Assembly: GCA_009833045.1 (NCBI GenBank) | Contig: WUUP01000005.1 | Span: 310,001-374,000, forward strand | DNA length: 64,000 nucleotides | Origin: Saprospirales bacterium GYS_P2D | GTDB lineage: Bacteria; Bacteroidota; Bacteroidia; Chitinophagales; Saprospiraceae | Direction of reading: 5' to 3' | Shown: piece after piece, positions 9,701-17,457 of the stretch | How positions within the stretch are numbered: position 1 is the stretch's first letter | How the letters are laid out: each line of letters starts with the position of its first letter | Translations under genes and position numbers: made by a program | The notes under the pieces: generated by a model | Told to the model about the DNA's origin: nothing | Databases searched by the model: none | The model's input: the letters and a program-made list of their open reading frames with translations, nothing else

Positions 9701-9850
9701 ATGCACTACTTGAAGCTTATATGCTCCTAAGATAAACTCTCCACAGTCCCAAAGACTGCCAGTGCGCTCGACTGAAAAGAAAAATACGATAAATGTAATA
9801 GCGAATACGGATAAGGCAGCGATTCGCTCCCACTTTCGATTTTGTAGCAT
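6770..9850 (-). CDS. DUF2723 multi-pass membrane protein (TMEM260-like glycosyltransferase fold)
   Basis: A 1026-residue membrane protein with about a dozen hydrophobic segments. Its N-terminus carries the DUF2723 signature: RTGSLWDCGEFILGAYKLQVVHPPGAPLFLLIGRLF, in which the Asp/Glu and HPPGAP motifs resemble the catalytic loop of GT-C glycosyltransferases (O-mannosyltransferase-like). After the membrane part comes a large soluble region including FTYGDNDTYPLWYAQEVE and, near the end, repeat-like helices. The family is widespread in Bacteroidota and is related to animal TMEM260. The probable role is transfer of a lipid-linked sugar to exported proteins; this is an inference from the fold. First gene of the operon with rpiB and the M28 peptidase. 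Confidence 0.9.
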   Translation of the reverse strand: MLQNRKWERIAALSVFAITFIVFFFSVERTGSLWDCGEFILGAYKLQVVHPPGAPLFLLIGRLFAFLGDIFSSNPSDIAFAVNLMSALFTSAAATLVADITMRLSREFFATDDQSVGSTLAISLGGVAAGLATAFASSIYFSAVEGEVYAMSTFFTVLTLWCVVKWYASPDEIKYDKYLVMAAYSSGLSIGVHLLSLLTFPALALFVYYKKAKKPNILGLLGSMAVGAISIPLIQKLVITGIPGLWHGLELFLVNSIGLPYQSGIIPTLLIVAAIFYFAFKYAYKKRSHLLELITMSALMIVIGYSTIGVVVIRANADTPVNMNVPSDATRLLPYLNREQYGERALLFGPSYEASPVKYDRTERYGRVDFPPYHNDQVNNDDYEIVDEKLKVQYAAKDKMLFPRVQDSNMGRPNLYRQWYNSMFDGKAEPSFMFNLGFFMKYQINWMYMRYFAWNFIGRQNGDQGYYAWDKSSGNWESGLKLIDEAKLYNMDELPSSMKAHEANNHYYFLPFIFGMIGLFFHAAKRGKSFASLFMLFIITGLGIIVYTNQPPNEPRERDYVLVGSFFTFCIWIGMAVPALYSLVKEKFNFSGIPAAAAFGALVLSAPIIMGFQNYDDHGRMHHYASRDYAKNFLNSVEENAIIFTYGDNDTYPLWYAQEVEDVRRDVRIVNLSLIAVDWYINKLKRKVNDSPPIKLTIPSEAYRGNKRNQVPFYNGGQPERPMDLQSALQWIGSKHQVGSSNMQFESYIPTHQMFIPTNMQAVRNLNMFAPDDSVKIAPSIQINFAESKSWLTKDDLAVLDVIGSNIWERPIYFATTCKNEKLLGLNDYMQYEGLALRLVPVKNPSDRSMSIYGSGRMAVDKVYDNIMNKFAWGNFDKMDLFVDNSYGAAIQAHKMVFIRTAQDLIQQGDRTRAVALTDKYFEAFPNMNFPYDATITPLIQTYVNAREFDKAKQHMRILAQETQEYLNFYDSIDPSTVESSFSTDYAYRLRAAQSIISLANAMGDDAFKQEMTDKVGSYLTQNVPN

Positions 9851-9976
9851 GTTAGTCCCTTTATAAAAAGCAATTATATCCTATATAGCGGCTTATTGTC
9901 CACTTATATGATAGTTTTACAAATGTATTTAAAACATCGAGCTTAATACTAACGCAAAGTCAAATTCCGTATTTGA

Positions 9977-10873
9977 ATGAATAAGATAAAAATCGAGCGT
10001 TGTTTAGTTTGTGATCATACTGAACACGAAATAGTAAAAGTCATACCAGATTATCTCGTGAGCAAAGAGGATTTTACTCTTGTTTCTTGTTCTAACTGCT
10101 CATTTCATTGGGTCTTAGATCCGCCAGCTGAAAGCAATGCATATAAGTATTATGAGACTGATGAATACGTAGAACACTCAGATAATGCAGAGGGTATAGT
10201 CAATCGTTTGTATCATTTAGCCAGAAAATGGATGCTCGATCTAAAGTATAAGATCGTCAATAATAATGCTGCTACTAAGTCTATTTTGGATTATGGGACA
10301 GGTACTGGATATTTCTTAAATCATATGAAGTCTCAAGGCTACAAGACTAATGGGATAGAGATAAGCGAGAAGGCAAGAAAGTACGGTAACGATAAATTTG
10401 ATTTGGGATTATTGCCTCCAGAGAAGGTGTATGAAGATAGCATGTATCAGGGGTATGGAGCAATTACTTTTTGGCATGTATTAGAGCATGTATACGATCC
10501 TAAGAAGACTATGAATAGGATCAAGGAACTCCTTGATGATCGAGGTACAGTCATAGTAGCCTTGCCTAACTATCATTGCCTCGAATCTAAGTGGTATAAA
10601 AAATATTGGAATGGTTATGATGTGCCAAGGCATATCTGGCATTTTGACGATGAGCGGTTTAGTCGTTTCGCCGAGGATCTTGGATTTAAAGTCGTCAAAC
10701 GAGGTCTCTTGCCTTTAGATCCCTTTTATAATTGTCTGATAAGCGAATCCTATAGAAAATCAATATTGGGCTACTTGGCACTACCATTTATAAGTGTCAC
10801 ATCGTTTATTTTAGGATATTTGAATTTAGGTAGCGCCAGCTCCATTATTTACTATCTAAAAAAAGCAGAATGA
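9977..10873 (+). CDS. Class I SAM-dependent methyltransferase
   Basis: A 298-residue protein. The N-terminus has two Cys pairs (CLVCDHTEHE and CSNC) forming a likely zinc knuckle; the SAM-binding motif I is ILDYGTGTGYFLNHM at about 100, followed by the acidic motif II (TNGIEISEKA) and FWHVLEHVYDPKKTMNRI (methyltransferase 11/23 type). Such Zn-ribbon plus methyltransferase proteins often act on sugars or lipids of the envelope, but the substrate here is unknown. Hydrophobic residues near the C-terminus (LALPFISVTSFILGYL) suggest membrane association. Its stop overlaps the start of the next small gene (ATGA). Confidence 0.85.
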   Translation: MNKIKIERCLVCDHTEHEIVKVIPDYLVSKEDFTLVSCSNCSFHWVLDPPAESNAYKYYETDEYVEHSDNAEGIVNRLYHLARKWMLDLKYKIVNNNAATKSILDYGTGTGYFLNHMKSQGYKTNGIEISEKARKYGNDKFDLGLLPPEKVYEDSMYQGYGAITFWHVLEHVYDPKKTMNRIKELLDDRGTVIVALPNYHCLESKWYKKYWNGYDVPRHIWHFDDERFSRFAEDLGFKVVKRGLLPLDPFYNCLISESYRKSILGYLALPFISVTSFILGYLNLGSASSIIYYLKKAE

Positions 10874-11013
10874 TCAAGTTCTTGACTTTAGGGATATTAT
10901 TCTATTTGGCTTATCGCATTTTTCTGCCAAAGCAAATCTCTGGATCAAATACTAATGAAAGTCCTTCAGGCTCAAATGATATCATCGATGTAGAGTATGA
11001 AGAAATCGAATGA
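10870..11013 (+). CDS. Small DUF4834-like membrane peptide
   Basis: A 47-residue peptide, MIKFLTLGILFYLAYRIFLP..., with one N-terminal transmembrane helix (about 3-18), a short polar linker and a C-terminus ending DVEYEEIE. This matches the layout of the Bacteroidota family DUF4834, whose members end in a conserved D/VEYEEI-like tail, though this copy is shorter than usual. The start overlaps the stop of the methyltransferase by 4 nt, and the end overlaps the start of the pseudouridine synthase by 17 nt, which supports translational coupling in a three-gene operon. Function unknown. Confidence 0.7.
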   Translation: MIKFLTLGILFYLAYRIFLPKQISGSNTNESPSGSNDIIDVEYEEIE

Positions 11014-11641
11014 AGTAATAGCTAAGATCGGTGAGTATACTATAGTGTATAAGCCAGTAGGAATATTGTCACAGCCCGCTAAAAACGAAGAAGAATCTGT
11101 ACTCTCTGCGCTTCAGGCTAAGAACAAAAGAGATTTTTTTCTTTGCAATAGAATAGATCGCCCGGTATCTGGCATGTTAGTTTTATCCGATTCTCCTAAA
11201 GGACAGCAGCGATTTGCCCAAGCGTCATCTCAAAAGATTTACTACGCAATTACGCATAAGTCTGTAAATGTGGAAGAAGTAGATACGATCAAGGTCTATT
11301 TAAGAAAGGATGGAAGAAAGAACAAAGCACTTGTAAAGCTACAAGCCGAGCATGGGTATAAAGCAGCTAAGTTAGATTATCGCTTAGTTCATGAGCTGGA
11401 TAATTATTTTTTGATGAGGATAGAGATTGACAAAGGGCGCTTTCATCAGATAAGAGCGTTAATGGCGCATGTAGGGTGTCCTATCAAGGGTGATGTCAAG
11501 TATGGAGCGAGAAGAGCGAATAAAGATCGGTCTATACATCTGCATAACAATCAAATCATAATACCAGACTTGAATATTAATGAGACAGTTTTACCCGATG
11601 AGACAGATACTCTCTGGGCAAAGTGTACTAAGTACTTTTGA
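10997..11641 (+). CDS. RluA-family pseudouridine synthase
   Basis: A 214-residue RNA pseudouridine synthase of the RluA/RsuA superfamily. The catalytic motif is FLCNRIDRPVSGMLVLS with Asp 54 (usual form HRLDRxTSG), followed by KIYYAITHK and the late motif GRFHQIRALMAHVGCPIKGDVKYGA. There is no N-terminal S4 domain, so it is a short RluA-type enzyme; the target (23S rRNA or tRNA) cannot be assigned. It overlaps the preceding DUF4834-like peptide in another frame. Its 3' end overlaps the convergent oxygenase gene by 14 nt. Confidence 0.9.
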   Translation: MKKSNEVIAKIGEYTIVYKPVGILSQPAKNEEESVLSALQAKNKRDFFLCNRIDRPVSGMLVLSDSPKGQQRFAQASSQKIYYAITHKSVNVEEVDTIKVYLRKDGRKNKALVKLQAEHGYKAAKLDYRLVHELDNYFLMRIEIDKGRFHQIRALMAHVGCPIKGDVKYGARRANKDRSIHLHNNQIIIPDLNINETVLPDETDTLWAKCTKYF

Positions 11642-12467
11642 CGACGAGTTTCTTTAGGTTCCTCAGGATAATTGGAGGTGTGATGTCGGTGACCACATTT
11701 ACCATAGTGTTAAATCTTCTCATTTTAGCTTCTGAAGCATTTCCTTTTCTACTGACAAACTTTGTGTGCTCATCGGCTCCTCTGTCACTTAGCTCTTCTG
11801 CCGGACGACCGTTAGAGTAGTAGTATAAGGCCAGAGACTTTCGACTCATATCTTCAGGACACATGATCGGATCAGGTAGCCCATGATAGGAAAAATCTGT
11901 CGTAGAAAACATAGCTAATGTATTGAAATCAGGCCTGACTTTGGTGACGCATTCTGTCATGTCCTTATTCCAGAGCTCGAAATGTCCATTGTATTCGTCC
12001 TTCCATTCCTTATTCAGGTAGACTAATACATTGAGACGTCTATCCAAGCCAGTTCTACGATTTTTATTGAAGTCGGCATGTACTTTGAGCAGTCCTCCTC
12101 TTTTGCTCTCATGGCATCCCCCACCTTCAAAATAGGGATCAGGGATAAGAGACTCTTCTACATTAGTCAGCTCTTGTAAAAACTCTAAAAAAGGCTGTGA
12201 ATTTAAAAAGTGCATAAACGCCTTTGTCTTAGGGCCAAACCGATTTTCACCTCTCGATCCCAGTTTTATTTCATTTGGATTTTGAAACTTGATTTTATCA
12301 CCTTTGGATAGGTCAGGAAACTCCGATAAGATTTCGTCTAATTTTTCTGGATTGAAAAAATCATTGAAGTGAATACTTGGAAAAGGGGAGGCATTACAAT
12401 ATTGCTCATGATATTTCTGTGCTACAGCCTGAAGGTCTTGGTATTGGGTATTGAGATATTCGCTCAT
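11628..12467 (-). CDS. 2-oxoglutarate/Fe(II)-dependent oxygenase (prolyl hydroxylase-like)
   Basis: A 279-residue protein of the 2OG-Fe(II) dioxygenase superfamily. The iron-binding triad is visible: KVHADF gives His 130 and Asp 132, and DFSYHGLPDP gives His 195, with a downstream Arg 209 in DMSRKSLALYYYS to bind 2-oxoglutarate. The sequence RRLNVLVYLNKEWKDEYNGHFELW between them is the typical double-stranded beta helix core. Similar bacterial proteins hydroxylate peptides, sugars or small molecules; the substrate here is unknown. It converges on and overlaps the pseudouridine synthase gene by 14 nt, and is divergent from thiL. Confidence 0.87.
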   Translation of the reverse strand: MSEYLNTQYQDLQAVAQKYHEQYCNASPFPSIHFNDFFNPEKLDEILSEFPDLSKGDKIKFQNPNEIKLGSRGENRFGPKTKAFMHFLNSQPFLEFLQELTNVEESLIPDPYFEGGGCHESKRGGLLKVHADFNKNRRTGLDRRLNVLVYLNKEWKDEYNGHFELWNKDMTECVTKVRPDFNTLAMFSTTDFSYHGLPDPIMCPEDMSRKSLALYYYSNGRPAEELSDRGADEHTKFVSRKGNASEAKMRRFNTMVNVVTDITPPIILRNLKKLVVKST

Positions 12468-12526
12468 TCAGCTACATATTATATTGGGATTAAATATATA
12501 ACTATTCCATGATCTACAGAATACCC

Positions 12527-12534
12527 TACTTTTG
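12527..12534 (+). promoter_or_regulatory. Candidate -7 element for thiL
   Basis: TACTTTTG matches the Bacteroidota -7 consensus TAnnTTTG and lies 21 nt before the thiL ATG. No clear -33 TTG is found at the usual distance, so support is partial. Confidence 0.45.
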
Positions 12535-12555
12535 TATAAAATACAAAGCTGCGCT

Positions 12556-13587
12556 ATGAGCGAAAAACGTACAGACGTCAATGAGTTAGGAGAGTTTGGT
12601 CTGATCGATCATATCACCCGAGGTAATAAGCAACATCAAAAATCAACCCTAAGGGGAATCGGGGATGATGCCGCAGTCGTAGGTCAGGGTGGGCAGTATG
12701 CGGTTATATCAACTGATATGCTGGTCGAGGGGATTCACTTTGATATGATGTATACACCGCTCAAACATCTCGGATATAAGGCCGTGGTGGTCAATCTCTC
12801 AGACATCTACGCCATGAATGTAGCGCCCACACAGGTCACAGTCAGCATTGCTATATCTAATCGCTACTCCGTCGAGGCACTCGAGGAGCTCTATGCGGGA
12901 GTCAAAAAAGCCTGTGACTTTTATAATGTAGATCTCATTGGTGGAGATACGACGTCAAGTCCAAAAGGGATGATCATCAGTGTGACAGCTATAGGTCTCA
13001 CAGATAGTCTCGACAAAGTGGTATACCGCAGTGGTGCTAAGGTAGGGGACATAGTCTGTGTATCTGGAGATCTCGGAGCAGCATACGTGGGGCTTCAGCT
13101 GCTCGAGCGAGAGAAGCAGCTGTACCTCAATGACAATACTATCACCCCCGACTTTAGTAGCTATCAGTATGTGATCGAGCGACAACTCAAGCCAGAAGCA
13201 GCCAAGGCAGCCTATGATTACTTTAAGCGGTCGGATCTGGTCCCAAGCTCTATGATGGATATCTCAGATGGTCTGAGCTCTGATATGATGCATATCTGCA
13301 AAGCGTCAGGAGTCGGAGCCTATCTCGAAGAAGGAAAAATTCCATTACATCCGGAGTCTAAAGAGTTGGCCTTAGAGTTTAATATGGATCCAGTGACCTG
13401 TGCACTGAGTGGCGGGGAGGATTATGAGTTGTTATTCACTGTAGCTCCAGAGGATCTGGACAAAATCAGGTTTATGCCTGGGGCATATATCATAGGAGAG
13501 ATAGTAGAACGTAAGGATGGACTGAAGCTCCATACTACGGGTGGCAACATCCATGAGCTAAAAGCCCAAGGATGGAACCACTTTTAA
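12556..13587 (+). CDS. thiL: Thiamine-monophosphate kinase
   Basis: A 343-residue ThiL, which phosphorylates thiamine monophosphate to the active cofactor thiamine pyrophosphate. The N-terminus has EFGLIDHIT and the glycine/Asp-rich motif GIGDDAAVVG; then STDMLVEGIHFD, the signature VNLSDIYAMNVAPTQ, LIGGDTTSS, GDLGAA, MDISDGLSSDM and ALSGGEDYELLFT, all of which match the AIR-synthase-like fold of ThiL. The ATG at 12556 is preferred over an in-frame TTG at 12532, because the TTG falls inside the candidate promoter -7 box. No other thiamine genes and no TPP riboswitch are visible nearby. Confidence 0.95.
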   Translation: MSEKRTDVNELGEFGLIDHITRGNKQHQKSTLRGIGDDAAVVGQGGQYAVISTDMLVEGIHFDMMYTPLKHLGYKAVVVNLSDIYAMNVAPTQVTVSIAISNRYSVEALEELYAGVKKACDFYNVDLIGGDTTSSPKGMIISVTAIGLTDSLDKVVYRSGAKVGDIVCVSGDLGAAYVGLQLLEREKQLYLNDNTITPDFSSYQYVIERQLKPEAAKAAYDYFKRSDLVPSSMMDISDGLSSDMMHICKASGVGAYLEEGKIPLHPESKELALEFNMDPVTCALSGGEDYELLFTVAPEDLDKIRFMPGAYIIGEIVERKDGLKLHTTGGNIHELKAQGWNHF

Positions 13588-13607
13588 ACCGTAAATAGTA
13601 TGAAAAA

Positions 13608-13631
13608 ACAGGTGCCTGAAAAGGCACTTGT
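13608..13631 (-). terminator. Terminator of the small membrane protein gene
   Basis: A 9-bp stem with one G-T pair (ACAGGTGCC with GGCACTTGT) and a 6-nt loop. Read leftward it is followed by six T residues, so it ends transcription of the minus-strand gene at 13638. It also sits just after thiL. Confidence 0.65.
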
Positions 13632-13637
13632 ACAAAA

Positions 13638-13844
13638 TTAGCCGATCATTACTGAATAGATGAGTGCTATGCCCAATCCTACGATCGCAGCACCTCTTAA
13701 AAGGACCTCACCATAATTGTTTAAAAACTCTGTTTTGTTCGCTTCATTTAGCGGATTATGTACTCTATTACCAAACAATTCATGGTTGTCTGAATGGTCA
13801 TTAAAATACAATCTGAACAGTCTATAAGCAATACTCGTTTTCAT
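13638..13844 (-). CDS. Small hypothetical membrane protein
   Basis: A 68-residue protein beginning MKTSIAYRLFRLYFNDHSDN with a single hydrophobic helix near the C-terminus (LLRGAAIVGLGIALIYSVMIG). I do not recognise the family. Support for its being real: an ATG start, a terminator immediately downstream on the same strand, and an otherwise empty gap between thiL and trmB. The amphipathic start and C-terminal helix suggest a tail-anchored small membrane protein. Confidence 0.55.
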   Translation of the reverse strand: MKTSIAYRLFRLYFNDHSDNHELFGNRVHNPLNEANKTEFLNNYGEVLLRGAAIVGLGIALIYSVMIG

Positions 13845-13892
13845 AATTAAATGCTTTTATGGTGTTAATTACAAAATTATATACTGCAAAGT

Positions 13893-14582
13893 TCAGCCAT
13901 TTTTCACAAAAAGCAAATATTTTATGGTTCTGTTGTCGACTAAATGCTTGATTTCATAGTAAGTTTTGATGGATAAATCTGGATTAAAAAGCTCATCTCG
14001 ATATATATCCTCGTTCTTGTATATGATCTTGAAATTTTTATCCTTTTCTACTGTTTCGACGGAATAATCATAAAAATCCAAATTGTCGTGCTTTAGGTGT
14101 ATTTGACCATGATTATTTAACAGTTGATAATATTTAGATAAGAAATCAGGAGCGGTCATGCGACGATTTTCTTTCGCTGGAAATGGGTCTGGGAATGTAA
14201 TCCAGATCTCATCTATCTCGCCAGGTGCGAAGTACAGTGCGAGTTGCTCGATGCGTATACGGAGAAAGGCTACATTAGTGAGACCTTCTTCTTTAGCGAT
14301 TTTAGCTCCCTGCCATATGCGAGCACCTTTGATATCTACACCTATGTAGTTGGTATTAGGATTTTTTCTAGCGAGTGCTACAGCATACTCACCTCTACCA
14401 CAGGCTAGCTCGAGACATATGGGGTGATCATTGCCAAAAGCTTCTTCTCTCCACTTACCTCGGAGATCCTTTGTCTCAAAGGCATTGAGCTTGACCTCGG
14501 GCCTACCTGGCTCTGACATCTCATAGACATGATCAAATGCTAATATTTCGGCAAACTTTTCCAGTTTTCTTCTTCTACTCAT
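13893..14582 (-). CDS. trmB: tRNA (guanine-N7-)-methyltransferase
   Basis: A 229-residue TrmB, which forms m7G at position 46 in the tRNA variable loop. The SAM-binding motif is CLELACGRGEYAVALARKNPNTNYIGVDIKG; the substrate-binding signatures IWITFPDPFPAKENRRMTAPDFL and IHLKHDN follow. Length and motif order match the family. The start MSRRRKLEKF has a basic N-terminus, as is usual. It is transcribed away from the inositol monophosphatase-like gene, with 47 nt between the starts. Confidence 0.94.
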   Translation of the reverse strand: MSRRRKLEKFAEILAFDHVYEMSEPGRPEVKLNAFETKDLRGKWREEAFGNDHPICLELACGRGEYAVALARKNPNTNYIGVDIKGARIWQGAKIAKEEGLTNVAFLRIRIEQLALYFAPGEIDEIWITFPDPFPAKENRRMTAPDFLSKYYQLLNNHGQIHLKHDNLDFYDYSVETVEKDKNFKIIYKNEDIYRDELFNPDLSIKTYYEIKHLVDNRTIKYLLFVKNG

Positions 14583-14629
14583 GGTGGACTTTTATCTATT
14601 GCTTTTCTTTGTGAAGAGTACATCTACAT

Positions 14630-15436
14630 ATGAGTCACAAAGATTATAAGATTATTGCAGCTGAGTGTCAGCCGATCATGCGAAAAGTCGGAGCGTTCAT
14701 CAATAATGAACTTGGTAAGGTCAATAACAGCGATATAGAGGTCAAAGGACTCAACAGTCTCGTATCCTATGTGGACAAGCAGGCTGAGATCATGCTCGTC
14801 GAAGAACTCTCTAAACTTCTCCCTGAGGCCGGCTATATCACAGAAGAAGAGACGGTGGAACAAGGTGGCAAAGAGGTAGAATGGATCATCGACCCCCTTG
14901 ATGGGACTAATAATTTTCTGCATGGGATACCTCATTTTGCAGTGAGTGTAGGGCTCAAGGTCGGTGATCAGCTCACGGTAGGACTGGTATTGTCAGTAGT
15001 TAGTGGAGAGCTTTTTTACGCATCTCTCGATGGTGGAGCGTTTCTGGATGATCGACCGATCAGAGTGAGCAGTACGCCCGATCTATCTCAATCATTAGTA
15101 GCGACAGGTTTTCCTTATCAGGTGGAGGATGTAGCACCATTGATCAGGACCTTAGGGCACTTTATGCGCTATGCCAGAGGCGTCCGTCGTATGGGAGCAG
15201 CGGCGCTGGATTTAGCCTATGTAGCTTGCGGGCGCTTTGATACTTTCTATGAGACTACGCTCAATGCTTGGGACGTGGCAGGAGGGGCAGTCATTTTAAG
15301 TGAGGCCGGAGGTGCTTTATCAGATTTTAGAGGTGGAGATGACTATTTATTTGGCCAGGAGCTCATTGCTTCTAATGGTCTGATCCATGATCAGGTCATG
15401 CAAGCTATAAAAGATAAATTCAGACTGTCTTATTGA
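14630..15436 (+). CDS. Inositol monophosphatase family protein (SuhB-like)
   Basis: A 268-residue member of the IMPase/FBPase superfamily of Mg-dependent, Li-sensitive phosphatases. The metal-binding motifs are GYITEEET (Glu 72-74), WIIDPLDGTNNFLHGIPHFAVSVGL (Asp 88, Asp 91, Gly-Thr 92-93) and the late LNAWDVAGGAVILSEAGG. Such enzymes dephosphorylate inositol 1-phosphate or related substrates such as 3'-phosphoadenosine 5'-phosphate; the exact substrate here is not decided by the sequence. Monocistronic, followed by an unrelated ABC permease gene after about 90 nt. Confidence 0.92.
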   Translation: MSHKDYKIIAAECQPIMRKVGAFINNELGKVNNSDIEVKGLNSLVSYVDKQAEIMLVEELSKLLPEAGYITEEETVEQGGKEVEWIIDPLDGTNNFLHGIPHFAVSVGLKVGDQLTVGLVLSVVSGELFYASLDGGAFLDDRPIRVSSTPDLSQSLVATGFPYQVEDVAPLIRTLGHFMRYARGVRRMGAAALDLAYVACGRFDTFYETTLNAWDVAGGAVILSEAGGALSDFRGGDDYLFGQELIASNGLIHDQVMQAIKDKFRLSY

Positions 15437-15529
15437 TCGATAGATTCGTATCGCTGGTCTACTCTCTGGTAGTATTGTGAGCTTTAGTTCTATCTTTATA
15501 AACTATAGTCAAAAAATCGGCATCACTCA

Positions 15530-16771
15530 GTGAATCTACAGGAAAACATAAGAATGGCATTGCGATCTCTCAAGTCTAATTTCTTGAGGACATCGCTGAC
15601 GCTGCTGATCATAGCTGTTGGTATCACCTGTTTGGTAGGTATTTTGACAGCTATTGACTCTATCCTATTCTCGATGAGTGATAGCTTTAATCGGCTCGGG
15701 GCCAATTCTCTTGAGGTGAGGCCACTCCGAGAGAATATTCAAAGCAATCGTGGCGGTCGACAGACTAAAGTGGCGGAACCTATCATTTTTGAGCAGGCCC
15801 TAGCCTTCAAGGAGAGATTTGATTTTCCTGGAGCGACAGTCTCGGTCGACCTGCGCTGTACGGGCAATGCTGAAGTGTCCCATGGGGATAAAAAAACGAA
15901 TCCTACAGTATCAATATATGGGATAGACGAGGCCTATCTGGATGTATCCAATTTTAAACTATCAGAAGGTCGAAATTTCACGAAAGTGGAAGTATGGGAA
16001 GGGGCTCAGAAAGCCATCATAGGCATGGATCTCGTCAAAGAACTCTTTGATGATCGTCCCGACAGAGCGATGAACCAGATCATACAGGTCAACTCCGCTC
16101 GATACAAAGTGGTAGGAGTCTTGGAGCCTAAGGGGAGCTCCTTTGGCAATAATGAAGATCGACGAGTATTCATTCCTATCATCCGGGCTAAGCAGCTCTA
16201 TGGATACGCCGATAGGGGATACCTGCTCTATATAGCGCTCAATGATATCACTGATATCCAAACTGCCAAAACTGCCAGTATCGGGCCTATGCGAAACATT
16301 CGAAAACTTAAGGCTAACGAGGAAAATGACTTTGAGATACGTACTTCAGATAGTATCATGGGTACACTCAAGGATATGACTTTCAATCTCAGAGCTGGCA
16401 CCATCGCTATCGCTTTGATGACACTACTGGGAGCGTCCATTGGACTAATGAATATCATGCTCGTGTCAGTCACGGAGCGTACTCGAGAGATCGGTGTATC
16501 TAAGGCACTCGGTGCGAAAAGTCGAAACATCCTGATCCAGTTTTTGACAGAGGCTATAGTGATCACTCAGATAGGTGGATTAGTTGGAGTATTCTTTGGT
16601 ATCATCGTGGGGAATATTGTCAGCATGCTAATAGGTAGTAGTTTCATTATCCCATGGCCATGGATTGTATTGGCCTTTTTTGTTTGTCTATTTGTCGGGG
16701 TGATATCCGGTCTGTATCCTGCCATGAAAGCCGCTAAGCTTGATCCAATTGAGTCATTGCGATATGAGTGA
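15530..16771 (+). CDS. MacB-type ABC transporter permease
   Basis: A 413-residue permease of the FtsX/MacB (type VII ABC) family. One TM helix near the N-terminus (about 18-42, [21 protein letters not shown]), a periplasmic MacB-PCD domain (about 45-270), and three C-terminal TM helices (about 285-310, 335-360, 375-400) with the cytoplasmic signature [27 protein letters not shown] start at 15530 is chosen because family members begin with a similar NLxENIRxALRSLKxNxLRT segment; an ATG eight codons later is the alternative. No ATPase partner is encoded nearby. The stop overlaps the start of the M23 peptidase gene, so the two are translationally coupled. Confidence 0.88.
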   Translation: MNLQENIRMALRSLKSNFLRTSLTLLIIAVGITCLVGILTAIDSILFSMSDSFNRLGANSLEVRPLRENIQSNRGGRQTKVAEPIIFEQALAFKERFDFPGATVSVDLRCTGNAEVSHGDKKTNPTVSIYGIDEAYLDVSNFKLSEGRNFTKVEVWEGAQKAIIGMDLVKELFDDRPDRAMNQIIQVNSARYKVVGVLEPKGSSFGNNEDRRVFIPIIRAKQLYGYADRGYLLYIALNDITDIQTAKTASIGPMRNIRKLKANEENDFEIRTSDSIMGTLKDMTFNLRAGTIAIALMTLLGASIGLMNIMLVSVTERTREIGVSKALGAKSRNILIQFLTEAIVITQIGGLVGVFFGIIVGNIVSMLIGSSFIIPWPWIVLAFFVCLFVGVISGLYPAMKAAKLDPIESLRYE

Positions 16772-17432
16772 TCTTTCTACATTGTTTTCCTCAGAAGAGA
16801 TTTTCCAAATCATGGGTATAGACTATGTCGAGGAAGATTATGTCTCGATAGACTGCTCCGTCCGAGTACCTGCCCTGCAGGGCGTGGTAGATTATGATCG
16901 ATTAGACGATTATGTCAGATCAGTGAAAGGCCAAGCCGCTGCGAAGGTCGCTATCGGTGGATACCTTGAGCATCGAAATCTCTATGGATCGAGTGAGCAT
17001 TTTCAGTCCGGTACCTCACGAGATAGACATCTGGGTATCGATCTCTGGGTAGATGCGGGTCATCCAGTGTATGCTCCAGTATCAGGTCATGTACATAGCT
17101 ATGCCTACAATGATGCACATCTCGACTATGGCTATACGCTGATCATCGAGCACCGGGTCGGAGAGAAAAGATGCTACACGCTCTACGGCCACCTCAGTAG
17201 TGAGTATCATGATCGATGGCAGATAGGGCAGCCGATACATGTGGGGCAGCAGGTAGCTACTGTAGGAGATCAGTCTGAGAATGGTGGATGGGTGCCACAT
17301 CTGCACTTTCAGCTCATCCGTGATATGGGAGATCAGGAGGGAGACTATCCTGGAGTATGTACTGCAGAAGATCTTGAGCAGTATAGTGCCAATTGTCCTG
17401 ATCCAAGTTTCTTGATCAAGAAGTGCCAATAA
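16764..17432 (+). CDS. M23-family metallopeptidase (LytM-like) without signal peptide
   Basis: A 222-residue peptidase. The zinc site is intact: HLGIDLWVD gives His 89 and Asp 93, and VPHLHFQL gives His 179 and His 181, with YTLYGHLS (His 143) also present. The sequence has the lysostaphin-type layout APVSGHV...HRVGEK...YGHL. No signal peptide or TM helix is seen, which is unusual for a peptidoglycan endopeptidase. The ATG at 16764 overlaps the stop of the MacB-type permease by 8 nt; an in-frame upstream TTG is less likely. Coupling of an FtsX-like permease with an M23 protein recalls FtsEX-EnvC, but here the topology differs. Confidence 0.85.
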   Translation: MSDLSTLFSSEEIFQIMGIDYVEEDYVSIDCSVRVPALQGVVDYDRLDDYVRSVKGQAAAKVAIGGYLEHRNLYGSSEHFQSGTSRDRHLGIDLWVDAGHPVYAPVSGHVHSYAYNDAHLDYGYTLIIEHRVGEKRCYTLYGHLSSEYHDRWQIGQPIHVGQQVATVGDQSENGGWVPHLHFQLIRDMGDQEGDYPGVCTAEDLEQYSANCPDPSFLIKKCQ

Positions 17433-17457
17433 GAGGGAATAATAGTATCATGTCTGT

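Noticed and set aside
12532-12555. Longer start for thiL at TTG 12532
   Set aside because: The TTG is part of the TACTTTTG promoter box, so it would not be in the transcript.
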